Shown one piece after another: positions 36,107-48,100 of a DNA stretch of 64,000 bases (its first letter is position 1; each line of letters begins with the position of its first letter). The notes below the pieces were generated by a model. It was not told the origin of the DNA. It did no database searches and was given only the letters and a program-made list of their open reading frames with translations. The DNA comes from Antribacter gilvus (lineage in GTDB: Bacteria; Actinomycetota; Actinomycetes; Actinomycetales; Cellulomonadaceae). A program made the translations under genes and the position numbers. Where the stretch lies: NCBI RefSeq assembly GCF_003946865.1, contig NZ_QXTH01000002.1, positions 1 through 64,000 of the forward strand. The letters run 5' to 3'.

Positions 36107-39100
36107 CGGTCGCCCGCCTCCCGCGTGGTCTCGTCGGCGACCCACTCGAGGTGGAGCGACTCGTCGTCGTGCCAGACGTTGAGGTGGGCGAGCGCCAGGG
36201 CGGAGCCGCCCGCCCCGCCGGGGCGCCCCGCCGCGGCGTCGTCCGGCAGGCCCGCCGGGACGTCCTCCGGGGCGATGTGCCCCTGGAAGTTCACGAGCAG
36301 GAGGCCGAGCCGCCCGGTGTCGTTCCGGTAGACGGCCTGGAGCTCCGTCAGAAGACCTGCCTCGCCCGCCCCGCCGGACAGGGAGTGGACGTAGTGGAAG
36401 CCCCGGTCCTGGGCCGCAGCGAGCCGGCCCGACACCGCCGCCTGGTCGTCCCCCTGCAGGAGCACGGGGACCACGTCCAGGAACTCGCCCAGGCAGCCCC
36501 AGTAGTCGTCGCCCTTCCAGCGGCGGCAGCCGGCCACGAGGCCGACGGCGACCTGCTGCTCGCCGGTCAGCGCGGCGAGCTGCGCGTGCGCCGCCCGCAG
36601 GGCCAGGTCGAGCGGGTTCCCGCCGTCCAGCGGGAGGGTCACGCGCTCCGGGAGCGCGTGGCCCTGCGCCGCCAGCGCCTTCGTCATGGCGCTGTTCGAG
36701 GCGAGCCAGCCCGCGTAGTCGAACGACTCCAGCTCCCCCTGCCAGTCGTGGTCCACCTCGAGGGCGGCCAGGAACTCGCTGTACCGCTGCGCCTCGGGGA
36801 GGTCCTCGCCCCGCAGGAGGCGCAGCAGCTCGTCCCGCAGGATCCCGGTGCTGAACCCGTCGAAGACGCTGTGGTGGAACGCCCAGACGAGACGCACCGA
36901 CTCGTCCGACACCCGGACGATCACGCAGCGCCAGAGCAGGCTCTGAGTGAACGGCTCCTCCTGGAGCGCGTGCGCGGCGGCGTCGACGAGCTCGTGGACC
37001 TGGTCCCGGTCGAGCCGGCGGAGGTCCTGCACGGCCAGGAGCGCGGGCAGGCTCTCGAGCACGTCCGGTCCGAGGATCTCCAGAGAGTCCCCGGCCGCCC
37101 GCGCCCGGAGGACCTCGTGCCGGCACGCCAGCGCGGTGAGCGCCTCCTTCACGTCCTCCACGTCGAAGCCGTCGACCGTCTGCAGGAAGCCACCGGTCTC
37201 CGCCCCGCTCGAACGGTGGAGGCTCGCCACCGCCCCGGCCCCGAAGCCGTACCCCGGCTCCTCCGCGCCGAACGCCGCGGCGACCCGCCGGGCGTCCTCG
37301 ACCGCCCGCACGGCCATGCGCCGGACCTGCTCGGCCGGGAGCGTGCGCCGCGGCTTCTCCCGCGGCGGCTCGGGGGCGCTCGCGGGAACCCGTCGCAGGA
37401 CGGTCGAGAGGCCTTCGGCCGTGGGGTACCGGTAGACGTCGCTCACCTGCAGCTCCGCCCCGGACTCCCGCAGGCGCCGCACCACCGCTATCGCCTGGAG
37501 CGACTGGGCCCCCGCCTGGAAGAAGTCGTCGGACGCCGTCAGGTCCGGGTCGCCCAGCACCTCACGGAACGCTGCCAGTACCTCGGGGTCCGCGCCCGAC
37601 GCCGGGCCGGTCGTCGCGGGGGTCGTCGCCGGGGTCGTCGCGGGCCCGGCGGCCCCCGCCGCCGCCGGTGCCTCGATGCGCCCGATCATCGTCGCCAGCA
37701 CCTTGCGGTCGACCTTGCCGTGCGAGGTGAGCGGGAGCTCCCGCATCCGGATGACCCGCTGCGGCACCATGTACCGCGGCAGCTTCCCCAGGAGCAGCTC
37801 CCGCAGCTCCGGCCCGGAGGGCGCCGTCTCGCCCGTGCAGAAGGCGGTCAGCTGGCTGTCGTTCCGTTCGGTCGTGTGGACGACGACGGCCTCCGTCACG
37901 CCCGGGCAGCCCTGCAGGACGAGCTCGATCTCGGAGAGCTCGATCCGGTAGCCCGCGTGCTTGATCTGCCGGTCGATCCGCTCGAGGTAGACGATGCGGT
38001 CGGCGTCGTCGAGCACGACCCGGTCCCCCGTGCGGTACAGGGGGCCCGGGATCGCACCCAGCGAGCCCACGAACTTCTCGGCGGTGAGCCCGGGACGCTC
38101 GTGGTAGCCGATGGCCACGCTGGGACCCGCCACGCAGAGCTCGCCCGGGACGCCGCGCGGCACGTCCGTGCCGTCGGGGTGCACGATGTAGAGGTCCCGG
38201 TTCGTCGCAGGGACGCCGATCGGCATGCGGTCGAAGGCCGGCGGCTCGTCCACCCGGAAGTACGTCGTGGTGACGGACGCCTCGGTGGGTCCGTAGAGGT
38301 TGTAGAGCTTGCCGGGGCCCAGCACGTCGTAGGCGCGCTGCGCCGCCCAGGGCTGCATGGCCTCGCCCCCGACGTACAGGGCCGACATGCCGGCGACCGC
38401 CGCGGGGTTCTCCGCCATCAGGAGGTGGAAGACGGCCGTGATGAGGATCCCGGCGTCGACACGCTCCTCCCGGAGGAGGTCCGCCAGGAGCCGCATGTCC
38501 ATGTTCACCGCGTGGCTGCCCATCACGAGCGTCGCGCCGCTCAGGAACGCGCTGTAGACGTCGAGCAGCGACGGGTCGAACGTGTAGGCGGTGAGGTGGA
38601 GCACCCGGTCGCCGGGGCCGTAGCTCATGTAGCCGTTGTCCGTGCAGGTGCTCAGCACGCCGCCGTGGCTGACCAGGGTGCCCTTCGGCTGACCCGTCGT
38701 CCCGGAGGTGTAGATCATGACCATCGGGCTCGCGGCGGTGATCCCGGCGGGTGCCCGGTACTCCCCCTCGAGCTGCTGCGGCTGGAGCGCCGCGACGCCG
38801 TCGGGCCAGGGATGTGCGCCGAGGTCCGTCGCCAGGACCACCGTCGCGCCGCTGTCCTGGAGGGTGAGCGCGACCCGTTCGGCGGGGACCTTGGGGTCCA
38901 GCGGGATCTCGACCGCGCCGCACTTCAGCACGGCGACCCGGGCGAGGACCTGCCACGCGTCCCGCTCCGTCAGGCTCAGGACGAAGTCCCCTGGACCCAC
39001 CCCGGCGGCCTGGAGCCCGCCCGCGAGCGCGTCGGTGAGGCGGTCCACCTCGGCGTAGGTCCACTCCTGCTGCTCCCAGCGCAGGGCGGGCAGGTCCGCG

Positions 39101-42100
39101 TGCCGAGCGAACGAGGCGCGGACCCGGTCGAGCAGCGAGTCGTCGACGGACGGTCCCGGGGCGGTCAGGGCCGCCCGGCGCCGGCGGTGCTCGTCGGCGG
39201 TCTCGAGGCGCAGGTCCGCGACCCGGCGGCCGGCGTCCGCGGTCATCTCCAGGAGCAGCTGGTCGAGCTGACGGGCCAGACGCGCGATAGTCGAGGCGTC
39301 GAACAGCTCCGTGCGGTACTCGAGGTCGACCGACAGGCCCTCCGCACCCTCGGCGACGCTGATCGACAGGGCGTACCGGCTCTTGATCCGCCCCGGGGGC
39401 ACCGGCTCGAGCCGCACGCCGTCGAGCTCCAGCTCGCCGGTCCCGAAGCTCACGTAGTTGAGGAGGACGTCGAAGAGCGGGTGGGTGTCGCCGCCCGGGT
39501 GGAGGTCCAGCCCGGCGAGCACCGCCTCGAAGGGCGCGTCCTGGTGGCTCAGCACGGCGAGCACGTGGTCGCGGGAGGCCGCGACCGCCTCCTGGACGGT
39601 CCGCCCCGACGCGTCGGTGACCCGCAGCGGCAGGGTGTTCACGAACATGCCGACGGTGTGGTCGCTGCCCGGCACGGTTCGCCCCGAGACGGCCGTGCCG
39701 AGCACGAACTCCCGCTGGCCGCTGTACAGGCCGAGGAGCCTGGTGAGCGCGGTGAGGAACACCATGTACGGCGTCGCCCCGCACTGCTGGGCGAGCTCGA
39801 CGACGTCCTTCCGCCCGGCCGAGCAGACGAAGCTGTGGCGGGCGCCGTCGAAGGTCGACGGCTCCGGAGGGGTCGTGCCGGTGGGCAGCTCGAGCCTCGG
39901 GATCTCGCCCGCGAGCATCGTCGTGAAGAACGCGACGTCCTCCTCGAAGGCGCCGGACTCCTCGGACGCCGCCAGGGCCTCCACGTACTGCGCGTAGCGC
40001 ATCGGGGCGGCGGGCAGGTCCTTGCCCTGGAGCGCGTCGCCGAGGTCGTCGGCGAGGATCGCCAGCGAACGCTGGTCCCCGACGATGTGGTGCAGGTCGA
40101 CGAGCAGGTAGTGGTGCTCCTCGTCGACCGTCAGCACCTCGACCCGCACGAGCGGGGCCGTGGCGAGGTCGAACGGGCGGGGCTCGGCCGCGAGCCGCGC
40201 CTCGACCTCCGCCGGGGTGGCCCGGGCCACCGACACGACGTCGGGCACGTCGGCATGGACGCGCTGCACCAGCGCTCCGCCCTCCAGGTGGAACGACGTC
40301 CGGAGCTGGTCGTGCCGCTCCAGCAGCCGCCGGAAGACGGTCCTGAGCTGGTCGAGGTCGAGCCGTCCGGTGACCTTGTAGGCGATCGCCAGGTTGTAGG
40401 CGGTGGTGTCGTCCTGCAGCGCGCAGACCGCGTACATCCGCTTCTGCGCGGGCGAGGCCGGCGAGGTCACCGGCACGGTGGCCGACGGCGTCGTGGTCGC
40501 CCGGGGCTCTCGCCGCCGGGCCGGGCCGGGGTCGCCCTTCGCCGCGAGGAGGTCCCGGACCGCGCCGTAGCGAGCGTCGGCGAAGACCTCGGCGACCGTG
40601 AGCGAGAGGCCGGTCCGGTCCCCGACCAGGGCGCACAGGTGGGCGGCCGTGAGCGAGTCCCCGCCGGAGCGGAGGAAGTCGTCGTCGTCCCCCGGCTCCG
40701 TGCCGAGCACGTCGCGCCAGGCCTGACGGAGCGCGTCCTGCGCGCCGCTCGCGGCGGACGCGACCCCGCCCGCGGCGCGCAGGTCGCGGAGGCTGATGTC
40801 GGACACGAGGCGCCTGGGCTCGAACGCGTATCCCGGCATCGGCAGCCGCTTCCCCGTCGCGCAGAACAGGCTCCGCCCCACGTTCCCGTGGTGCACCCAC
40901 CGCGAGGCGAGCACCCGCCGCAGGAGCCGGGGGTCGAGCGGGCCGTCCACCACCTCGGGCGTACGGCCGGGGCCCTCGGCGGGGGTCGCCGGGGCGGCGC
41001 CCGACCGGAGGGCCCGCATGGCCTCGCCGGGCCCGATCTCGCCCAGCACCAGGGCGCGCGCGATCCGGAGCAGGCGGTTCGCCCCGGCGGGGGCGTGGAG
41101 CACCTCCGGCCCGCCGAGGCGGACGAGCGCCGCCCGGATCACGAGCTGGGAGATGCGGCCGACGGCGAGGTCCGTCGAGCGCTCGTCGAGCACGGCCCTG
41201 CGCACGGCGGTGCGCAGCCCGTCGTCGAAGACGCGCAGCTCGCGCTCGACCGCCTCGAGGAAGGCCGTCCCCACGGGGGTCCGGTCCTGGCGGAGCGTGG
41301 CCGGTACGGACAGCTCGACGTCGTCCGACGCGGCGAGCGCCAGGGGCGGGTCCGACGGCTCGATCCAGACGAGCGGCCTGCCCGGCGCGGCGAGCGCCAC
41401 CGCCCGGGACTCGAGCTCCGCGCGCCCGTGGGCCAGGGTGTACGAGAGGTCGCGCGCGGAGCGGGCCTCCTGGCGGAAGGCCTCGAGCGCGTCCTGCATC
41501 CGGAGGCGGGATCCCTCGGTCCGCGCGGAGACGGGAAGCAGGTGCTCCGTCCCGGCGTCGTCCTGGTCCGGCTCGTCCTCCGCGCGCGGCGGGGCGCACT
41601 CCAGGATCAGGTGCGCGTTGGTCCCGCCGATGCCGAAGGAGCTCACGGCGGCGAGGCGCACGCCGTGGTCCGGGGGCGCGTCGCCGGAGGGGACATAGAG
41701 GGCGCCGGCCGGGTCGATGCTCTCGTTCAGGGTGCGGAAGCCGGCCATGGGGGGGACCTGCCCGCGGTGCAGCACGCCGACGGCGCCGATGAACCCCGCG
41801 ACGCCCGCCGCCGCGTCCAGGTGCCCGATGTTCGCCTTCACCGCGCCGAGCGCGCACGGACCGCCCTTGCCGTACACGGCCGCGAGCGCCGCGTACTCGA
41901 TGGGGTCGCCGAGCGTGGTGCCGGTCCCGTGGGTCTCCACGTAGCCGACGCCGTCGGCGTCGACGCCCGCGTCGGCCAGCGCGGCGCGGATGACACGCTC
42001 CTGCCCCTTCTGGCTCGGAGCGGTGTAGCCCACCTTGCTTCTGCCGTCGTTGTTGGTGGCGGTGCCCGCGATCACGGCGTAGACGTGGTCGCCGTCCGCG

Positions 42101-45100
42101 AGGGCGCGGTCGAGCGGCTTCAGCAGGACGACGCCCCCGCCCTGGCCGGCCACGGTTCCTTCGGCGTCGGAGGAGAACGGGCGGCACCCGCCGTCCTTGC
42201 TGAAGATCATGCCCTCGTGCCAGGCGTAGCCCTCCTGGCGGGGGAAGTTGAGCGCCACCCCGCCCGCGAGCGCCATGTCGGCCTCGCCCTGCCGCAGGCA
42301 CCGGACCGCCTCGTGGATCGCGACGAGGGACGTGGAGCAGGCCGTCTGCACGTTGACGGCGGGTCCGGTGAGGTTGAGCTTGTAGGCGACCTTCGTCGCC
42401 AGGAAGTCCTTCTCGTTCATCGTCATGGCCTCGAACGCCCCGATGGGGTCGTCCTGGCGGTTGAGGAACCCGGCCATCCAGGCGAAGTTCGTGCCGCTGC
42501 CGGCGAAGAGCGCGATGTCGCCGGGATAGTCGCCGGGCACGTACCCGCCGTCCTCCAGGGCGTGCCACGCGGTCTCGTGGAGCAGCCGCATCTGCGGGTC
42601 CATGGTCTCGGCGTCCTTGGTGGAGTAGCCGAAGAACTCCGCGTCGAAGGTGGAGGCGTCCACGAAGCCGCGGGCGTTCACGTAGCGCGGGTCGTCGATC
42701 GTGGCCTCGTCGATCCCGGCGGCGAGCATCTCGTCGCGGGTGAACCGGGAGATGCTCACGACGCCGTTCAGCCGGTTGTCCCAGTGCTCGGCGACGCTGG
42801 TGGCCCCGGGGAACACGCCGGCCAGGCCGATCACGGCGATCTTGCGCGCGTCGGCGGTCCGCTCCTCGTCCGCCCACGAGCCGAAGCCGGCGACGTCGTC
42901 CAGGGTGATCGCGTCGTGGCCGGCCGGGGTGGCGCCGGTTTCCGGCGTGGCGGGCACCGCGGGCGCCGCGGGCTGTCCCAGGGCGTCCGCCAGGCTCTGC
43001 GGCGTGGGGTTCTCGAAGAGCTTCACGAGCGGCACGTCCTGCCGCAGCGTGTCGCCGAGGCGGTTGTTGACCAGCATCAGCTTGTAGGAGCTGCCACCGA
43101 CGTCGAAGAAGTTGTCGGTGGGCCGCGCCGGGTGGCCGAGCACCTCTTCCCACGCCGCGAGGATCGCGGCGAGCAGGTCGGGGGCCGCGGGGGCGGGGCG
43201 GCTCTCGACGGGTTCGGGGACGTCCTGCGCGAGGGGCACGCTCGTCAGCGCCTTCCGGTCGACCTTGTTGTTGGGGAGCTTCGGCATCTCCTGCACCCGG
43301 CGCAGGCGCTGGGGCTTCATGTAGGTGGGGAGCGCCCGCGTGATCTGCGACGTGATCGCCGCCGACGCGTCGGCCGAGCCGTCCGCGGTGTAGTAGAGGA
43401 CGAGGTCGCCGTCCTCGACCGTCGCGACGGCGTAGGAGACGCCGTCGGCCCGCATGGCGGTCTGCTCGATCTCGCCGAGCTCGATGCGGTTTCCGTTGAC
43501 CTTGACCTGCGAGTCGAGGCGGCCCTTGAGCGAGATCTCCCCGCTGGGCCGTCGTACCCCGACGTCGCCGGTCCGGTAGACGGGCACGCCCGGAAGCTCC
43601 GCGATCGTGGTGAACGCGCGCCGGGTCTCCTCGGGGTTGTTCAGGTAGCCGGCGGCCAGGCCCTCGCCGGCGATGCACAGCTCGCCGGGCACGCCGTCGG
43701 GCTGGATCGTGCCGCTCTCGCTCACGACCAGGACCGCCGTGCCGGAGACCGCGCTGCCGATCGTCACCTCGTCGCCGGGCGCGAACTCCTTGACGGTCGC
43801 CGTCACGGTGGTCTCGGTGGGGCCGTACATGTTGAAGATGCGGGCCCGGGTCTCCTGCTGGAGGAGCGTCAGCAGGTTCTCGGAGAAGTGCTCGCCGCCG
43901 CAGACGACGACGCGCAGCGCGGGCAGCTGCGCCCGGAAGCTGCGGTTGCCGCACAGCGCCGCCATCTTCGACACGGGGGCCTGGACATGCGTGACCCCGT
44001 GGCGGGCGATGCGGGCCGCCACGGCCGCCGCGTCCTTCCGGTCGTCGGCGGGGCACAGGTGCACGGTCGCGCCCGAGGCCAGCGGGATCAGGCTCTCGAA
44101 GGCGAAGATGTCGAAGGTCGGGTCGGCCAGGCTGATGATGACGTCGCCGGGCGCGAACAGGGAACGCTCCGTGTGGTCGCGGAGGAGGTTGGCCAGTCCC
44201 CGGTGCTTCACGGAGATGCCCTTGGGGGCGCCCGTGGAGCCCGAGGTGTACACGGCATAGACGGGGTGGTCCGGGCCGACGGCGGGGCCGTCGAACGCGG
44301 GCAGCGTCTCGTCGGTGCAGGTGGCGAGGTCGAGGACCGTGCCGATGCGCTCGGTGGCCCGCAGCCCGGCGGGGGCGAACGCGAACCTCGGCCGGAGGTC
44401 CGCGACGATGCTCTCGTGCCGCGCCTCGGGCTGCGTGGGGTCGAGCGGCACGTAGGCGCCGCCGGCCTTGAGGATGGCGAGCTGGGCCACCAGGAGGTTC
44501 ACGTCGCGCACGGTGAAGAGCGCCACGGGGTCGCCCACCTCGAGACCGGCCGCCACGAGGCGGGCAGCCTGCGCGTTGGCCAGCCCGTCGAGCTGCGCGT
44601 AGGTGTACCGCCGGCCGTCCCCGTCGATGACGGCCGTCGCGCCGGGTGTCTCCGCCGCGCGCCGCGCGACGGCGTCGTGGATCGGCAGGAAGGGACCGGC
44701 CGGGCCGGCTGCCCCCGCCGTGCCGGGCGGGCCGGCGAGGATCGCCCGGTGCTCCTCGTCCGAGTACAGCGGGACCCCGGCGACCGGCCGGGAGTCGTCG
44801 GCACACACGCGGTCCAGCAGCACGTCGAAGCGGCGGACGAGCTGCTCGATCGTGGAACGCTCGAAGAGGTCGGCCGCGTAGTCGACGTGGACGGTCAGCC
44901 CGTCCGCGTCCTCGCTGCAGGTGATGACGACGTCCATGCCGACGGCCAGGGGCATCAGCTCCACCGGGCGGGCGGTGATCCCGTCGATCAGCACCTCGTG
45001 GTGGTCCATGTTGTGGTAGTCGAACGAGATGTCGAACAGCGGGTGCCGGCCGAGGACCCGGGGCAGGTCGAGCCTCTCGACGAGCTGGTCGAACGGCACG

Positions 45101-48100
45101 TCCTGGTGGGTCAGGGCGTCGAGCACGGACTCGCGGCTCGCGGCGAGGTACTCGCCGAACGAGGAGGTGGCGGTGGGCCGGAGCCGGATCGGCATCATGT
45201 TGACGAACATGCCGACCATCTCGCGGGTCGCCGCCAGGGTGCGGCCCGTGACCGGCACGCCGATCACGAGGTCCTCGCGCCCGGCGTAGCGCGCCAGCAC
45301 AGCGCCCCAGGCGGACAGCATGACCATGAACGGCGTCGCCTCGTTCGCCTCCGCGCGCGCCGTCACGGCCTCCGCGCGAGACCGGCCGAGCCGCAGGGTC
45401 ACCCGCCCGGCCGCGGGCTGCCGACCGCCGCGGGGGTGGTCGGGGGTGAGGAGGTCGAGCGTGGGGACGTCCTCCAGCGCGGCGAGCAGGTGCTCCGTGG
45501 AGGCGGCGAGCGCGCCGCGGCGCTCCTGCTCCCGGGTGTGCGCCACGAAGTCCGTGTACTGCAGCGCGAGCGGTTCGAGGTCCTCGACGTAGAGCCGGCT
45601 GAAGTCCCGCGTGAGGACCTCGACGGACACCGCGTCGGCGACGATGTGATGGATGTCGAAGAGGAGCAGGGTGCCTCGCGGGCCGCCGTCGACGAGCTCC
45701 ATCCGGAACAGCGGGCCGTCCGCCAGGTCGAAGGGCCGCACGAAGCCGGTGATCAGCGCGTCGAGGGCACCCTCGGCGGCGTGGTCCGCGCACGTGAGCC
45801 GGACCACCGGCACCGTGGCCGTCCCGGGTCGTGCCACCGTCTGCCGCACCTCGCCGTCGCGCAGCGCGAAGGTGGTGCGCAGCGGCTCGTGCCGGTCGAC
45901 CAGCCGCCGGAGCGCGGTGCGCACCCGCTCCGGGTCCAGCGCGCCCTCGAGGAGGGTCGCCGACGGCATGTTGTAGACGAGCGTCTCCGGGTCCATCTTC
46001 GCGGCCACGTACATGCGGGTCTGGGCCGGGCTCAGCGGATGGTCGTCCGCGTGCGGGGCCTTCCGGAGCTCCGCCGAGGCGCCCTTCGAGGCGAAGCGCC
46101 GCGCCAGCGCCGCGGGGGTCGGCGACGCGAAGACGTCGGCCACCGTGACGTCGAGGCCCACCTGGCTCTGCAGGTGCGCCACCAGGCTGGTCGCCTTCAG
46201 CGAGTCGCCGCCGAGGGCGAAGAAGTCGGCGTCCGGGGCCACGTCCCGGTACCCGAGCACCTGCCGGAAGGCCTCGAGGACCCCGTCCAGGGAACCCACA
46301 GACGCGCCGAGGACGGCCGGCGCGGGCTTCTCCGCCGTCGGGCCGACGGCGATCCCGGCGTCCTGCGCGTGGACCGTCCGGTCGAACACGTACCCGGGGA
46401 GCGAGACCTTCCGGGCCGTGCTGTGCTGCCGCCAGTCCACCGCCAGGCCCGCGCTCCACAGGGTGCCGAGCGATGCGAGGAGGTACGCCTCGTCGGGCAC
46501 CGTCTCCGCCGCGTGCCGCAGCACGTTCACGAACACCTGGTCCGGCTGCTTGCCCGGGTCGTGCGCCACGAACGTCGAGAGGCTGCGACCGGGACCCAGC
46601 TCGATGCCGTACACAGGTCCCTGCGCCAGCAGGGTGCGGATGCTCTCGGAGAAGTGCACCTCGCCGCTGATGTGCTCGCTCCAGTAGGACGGGTCCGTCA
46701 TCTCGCCCCGCTCCACGACGCGGCCGGAACGGTTCGAGATGATCGGGACCGACGGGTCCCTCGACTCGACACCCGCCACAGCCGTGCCGAACGCCTCGGC
46801 AGCAGCGGCCATCATCGGGGTGTGGAAGGCCTGCGAGGTGTGCAGCCTGGTGCCACGGACGCCCTCCTCCTCCAGGCGCTGCACCACCGCGCCGAAGGCC
46901 TCCCGGGTCATCCCCAGGACCGAGCGCTCCGCCGAGTTGTCCAGCGACACCCACACGCCGGACATTCCGTCGATGATCTTCCCGACGCGCTCGGCGGACG
47001 CCGTCACGGCCACCATCACCCCGGGCTCCTGGCCCTGCATGAGCCGGCCGCGCTCGCGGACGAGCCGCACCGCGTCCGCGAGGCTCCAGACGCCGGCGAG
47101 GGCCGCCGCCGTCAGCTCGCCGATGCTGTGCCCCACCAGGACGTCCGGCCGGACGCCGAACGACTCGAGGACCTTGGTGGTCGCGTACTGCGTGCTGAAG
47201 AGGGCGAGCTGCGACCACTCGGTCCGGTGGATCCGGCCGTCGTCCTCGCCGCCGTGGACCACGTCCCGGAAGGTCTCGCGGTCGCCGGCGGGCAGGAGAC
47301 CGACCAGCTCGTCCATCCACCGCCGGAACACGGCGCCCGCCGGGCTCGCGCTCGTGTAGAGCCCGAGACCCATGGCGTGGTGCTGGTTCCCCTGGCCGGA
47401 GAACAGCAGCGCCGTGCGACCGCCACCCGCGGCTCGCACCGGCCTGGCGGACGCGACCTTGTCGCCCCAGAGGGCGGCCTCGCCGCCGTCCCCGGTCGCC
47501 ACGACGATCGTCTTCCGGTACGCAAGCTCGGCCCGGCCGCGCAGGGTGACCGCGGCGCCGCTCCGGGAGACCTCGTCGTGCTCCGCGAGGTGACGGACGA
47601 TGCGCTCCGCGGTGCGGTCCAGCGCCTCGGGGGTCGCCGCGGAGAACTGCAGGAGCTCGTAGGGGTTGTCCTCCGCCGACCCGGTGTGCGGGGCCTCCTC
47701 GACGATCACGTGCACGTTCGTCCCTCCCACGCCGAACGAGTTGACCCCCGCGCGCAGCCGCTCCCCGCGCCAGGCCTGCCCGTCGCCGGTGATCCGGAAC
47801 GGGGTGCCCCGCAGATCGATGTGCGGGCTGAGCTCCGAGAAGTTCCGCGTGCCCGGCACGTAGCGGTGCTTGAGGCTCAGCGCCACCTTGCTCAGGCCGA
47901 CGGCGCCCGCCGCCGAGTCCGTGTGCCCCACGTTCCCCTTCACCGAGCCGAGCAGGCACCCGCCCTCGGGGGCGCCCGCGAACACGCGCGAGAGCGACGC
48001 GACCTCGATCGGGTCGCCCAGGAGCGTGCCCGTCCCGTGCGCCTCGACGAAGGACACCGTCGACGGGTCGATCCCGGACCGCTCGTAGGCCGCACGGATC

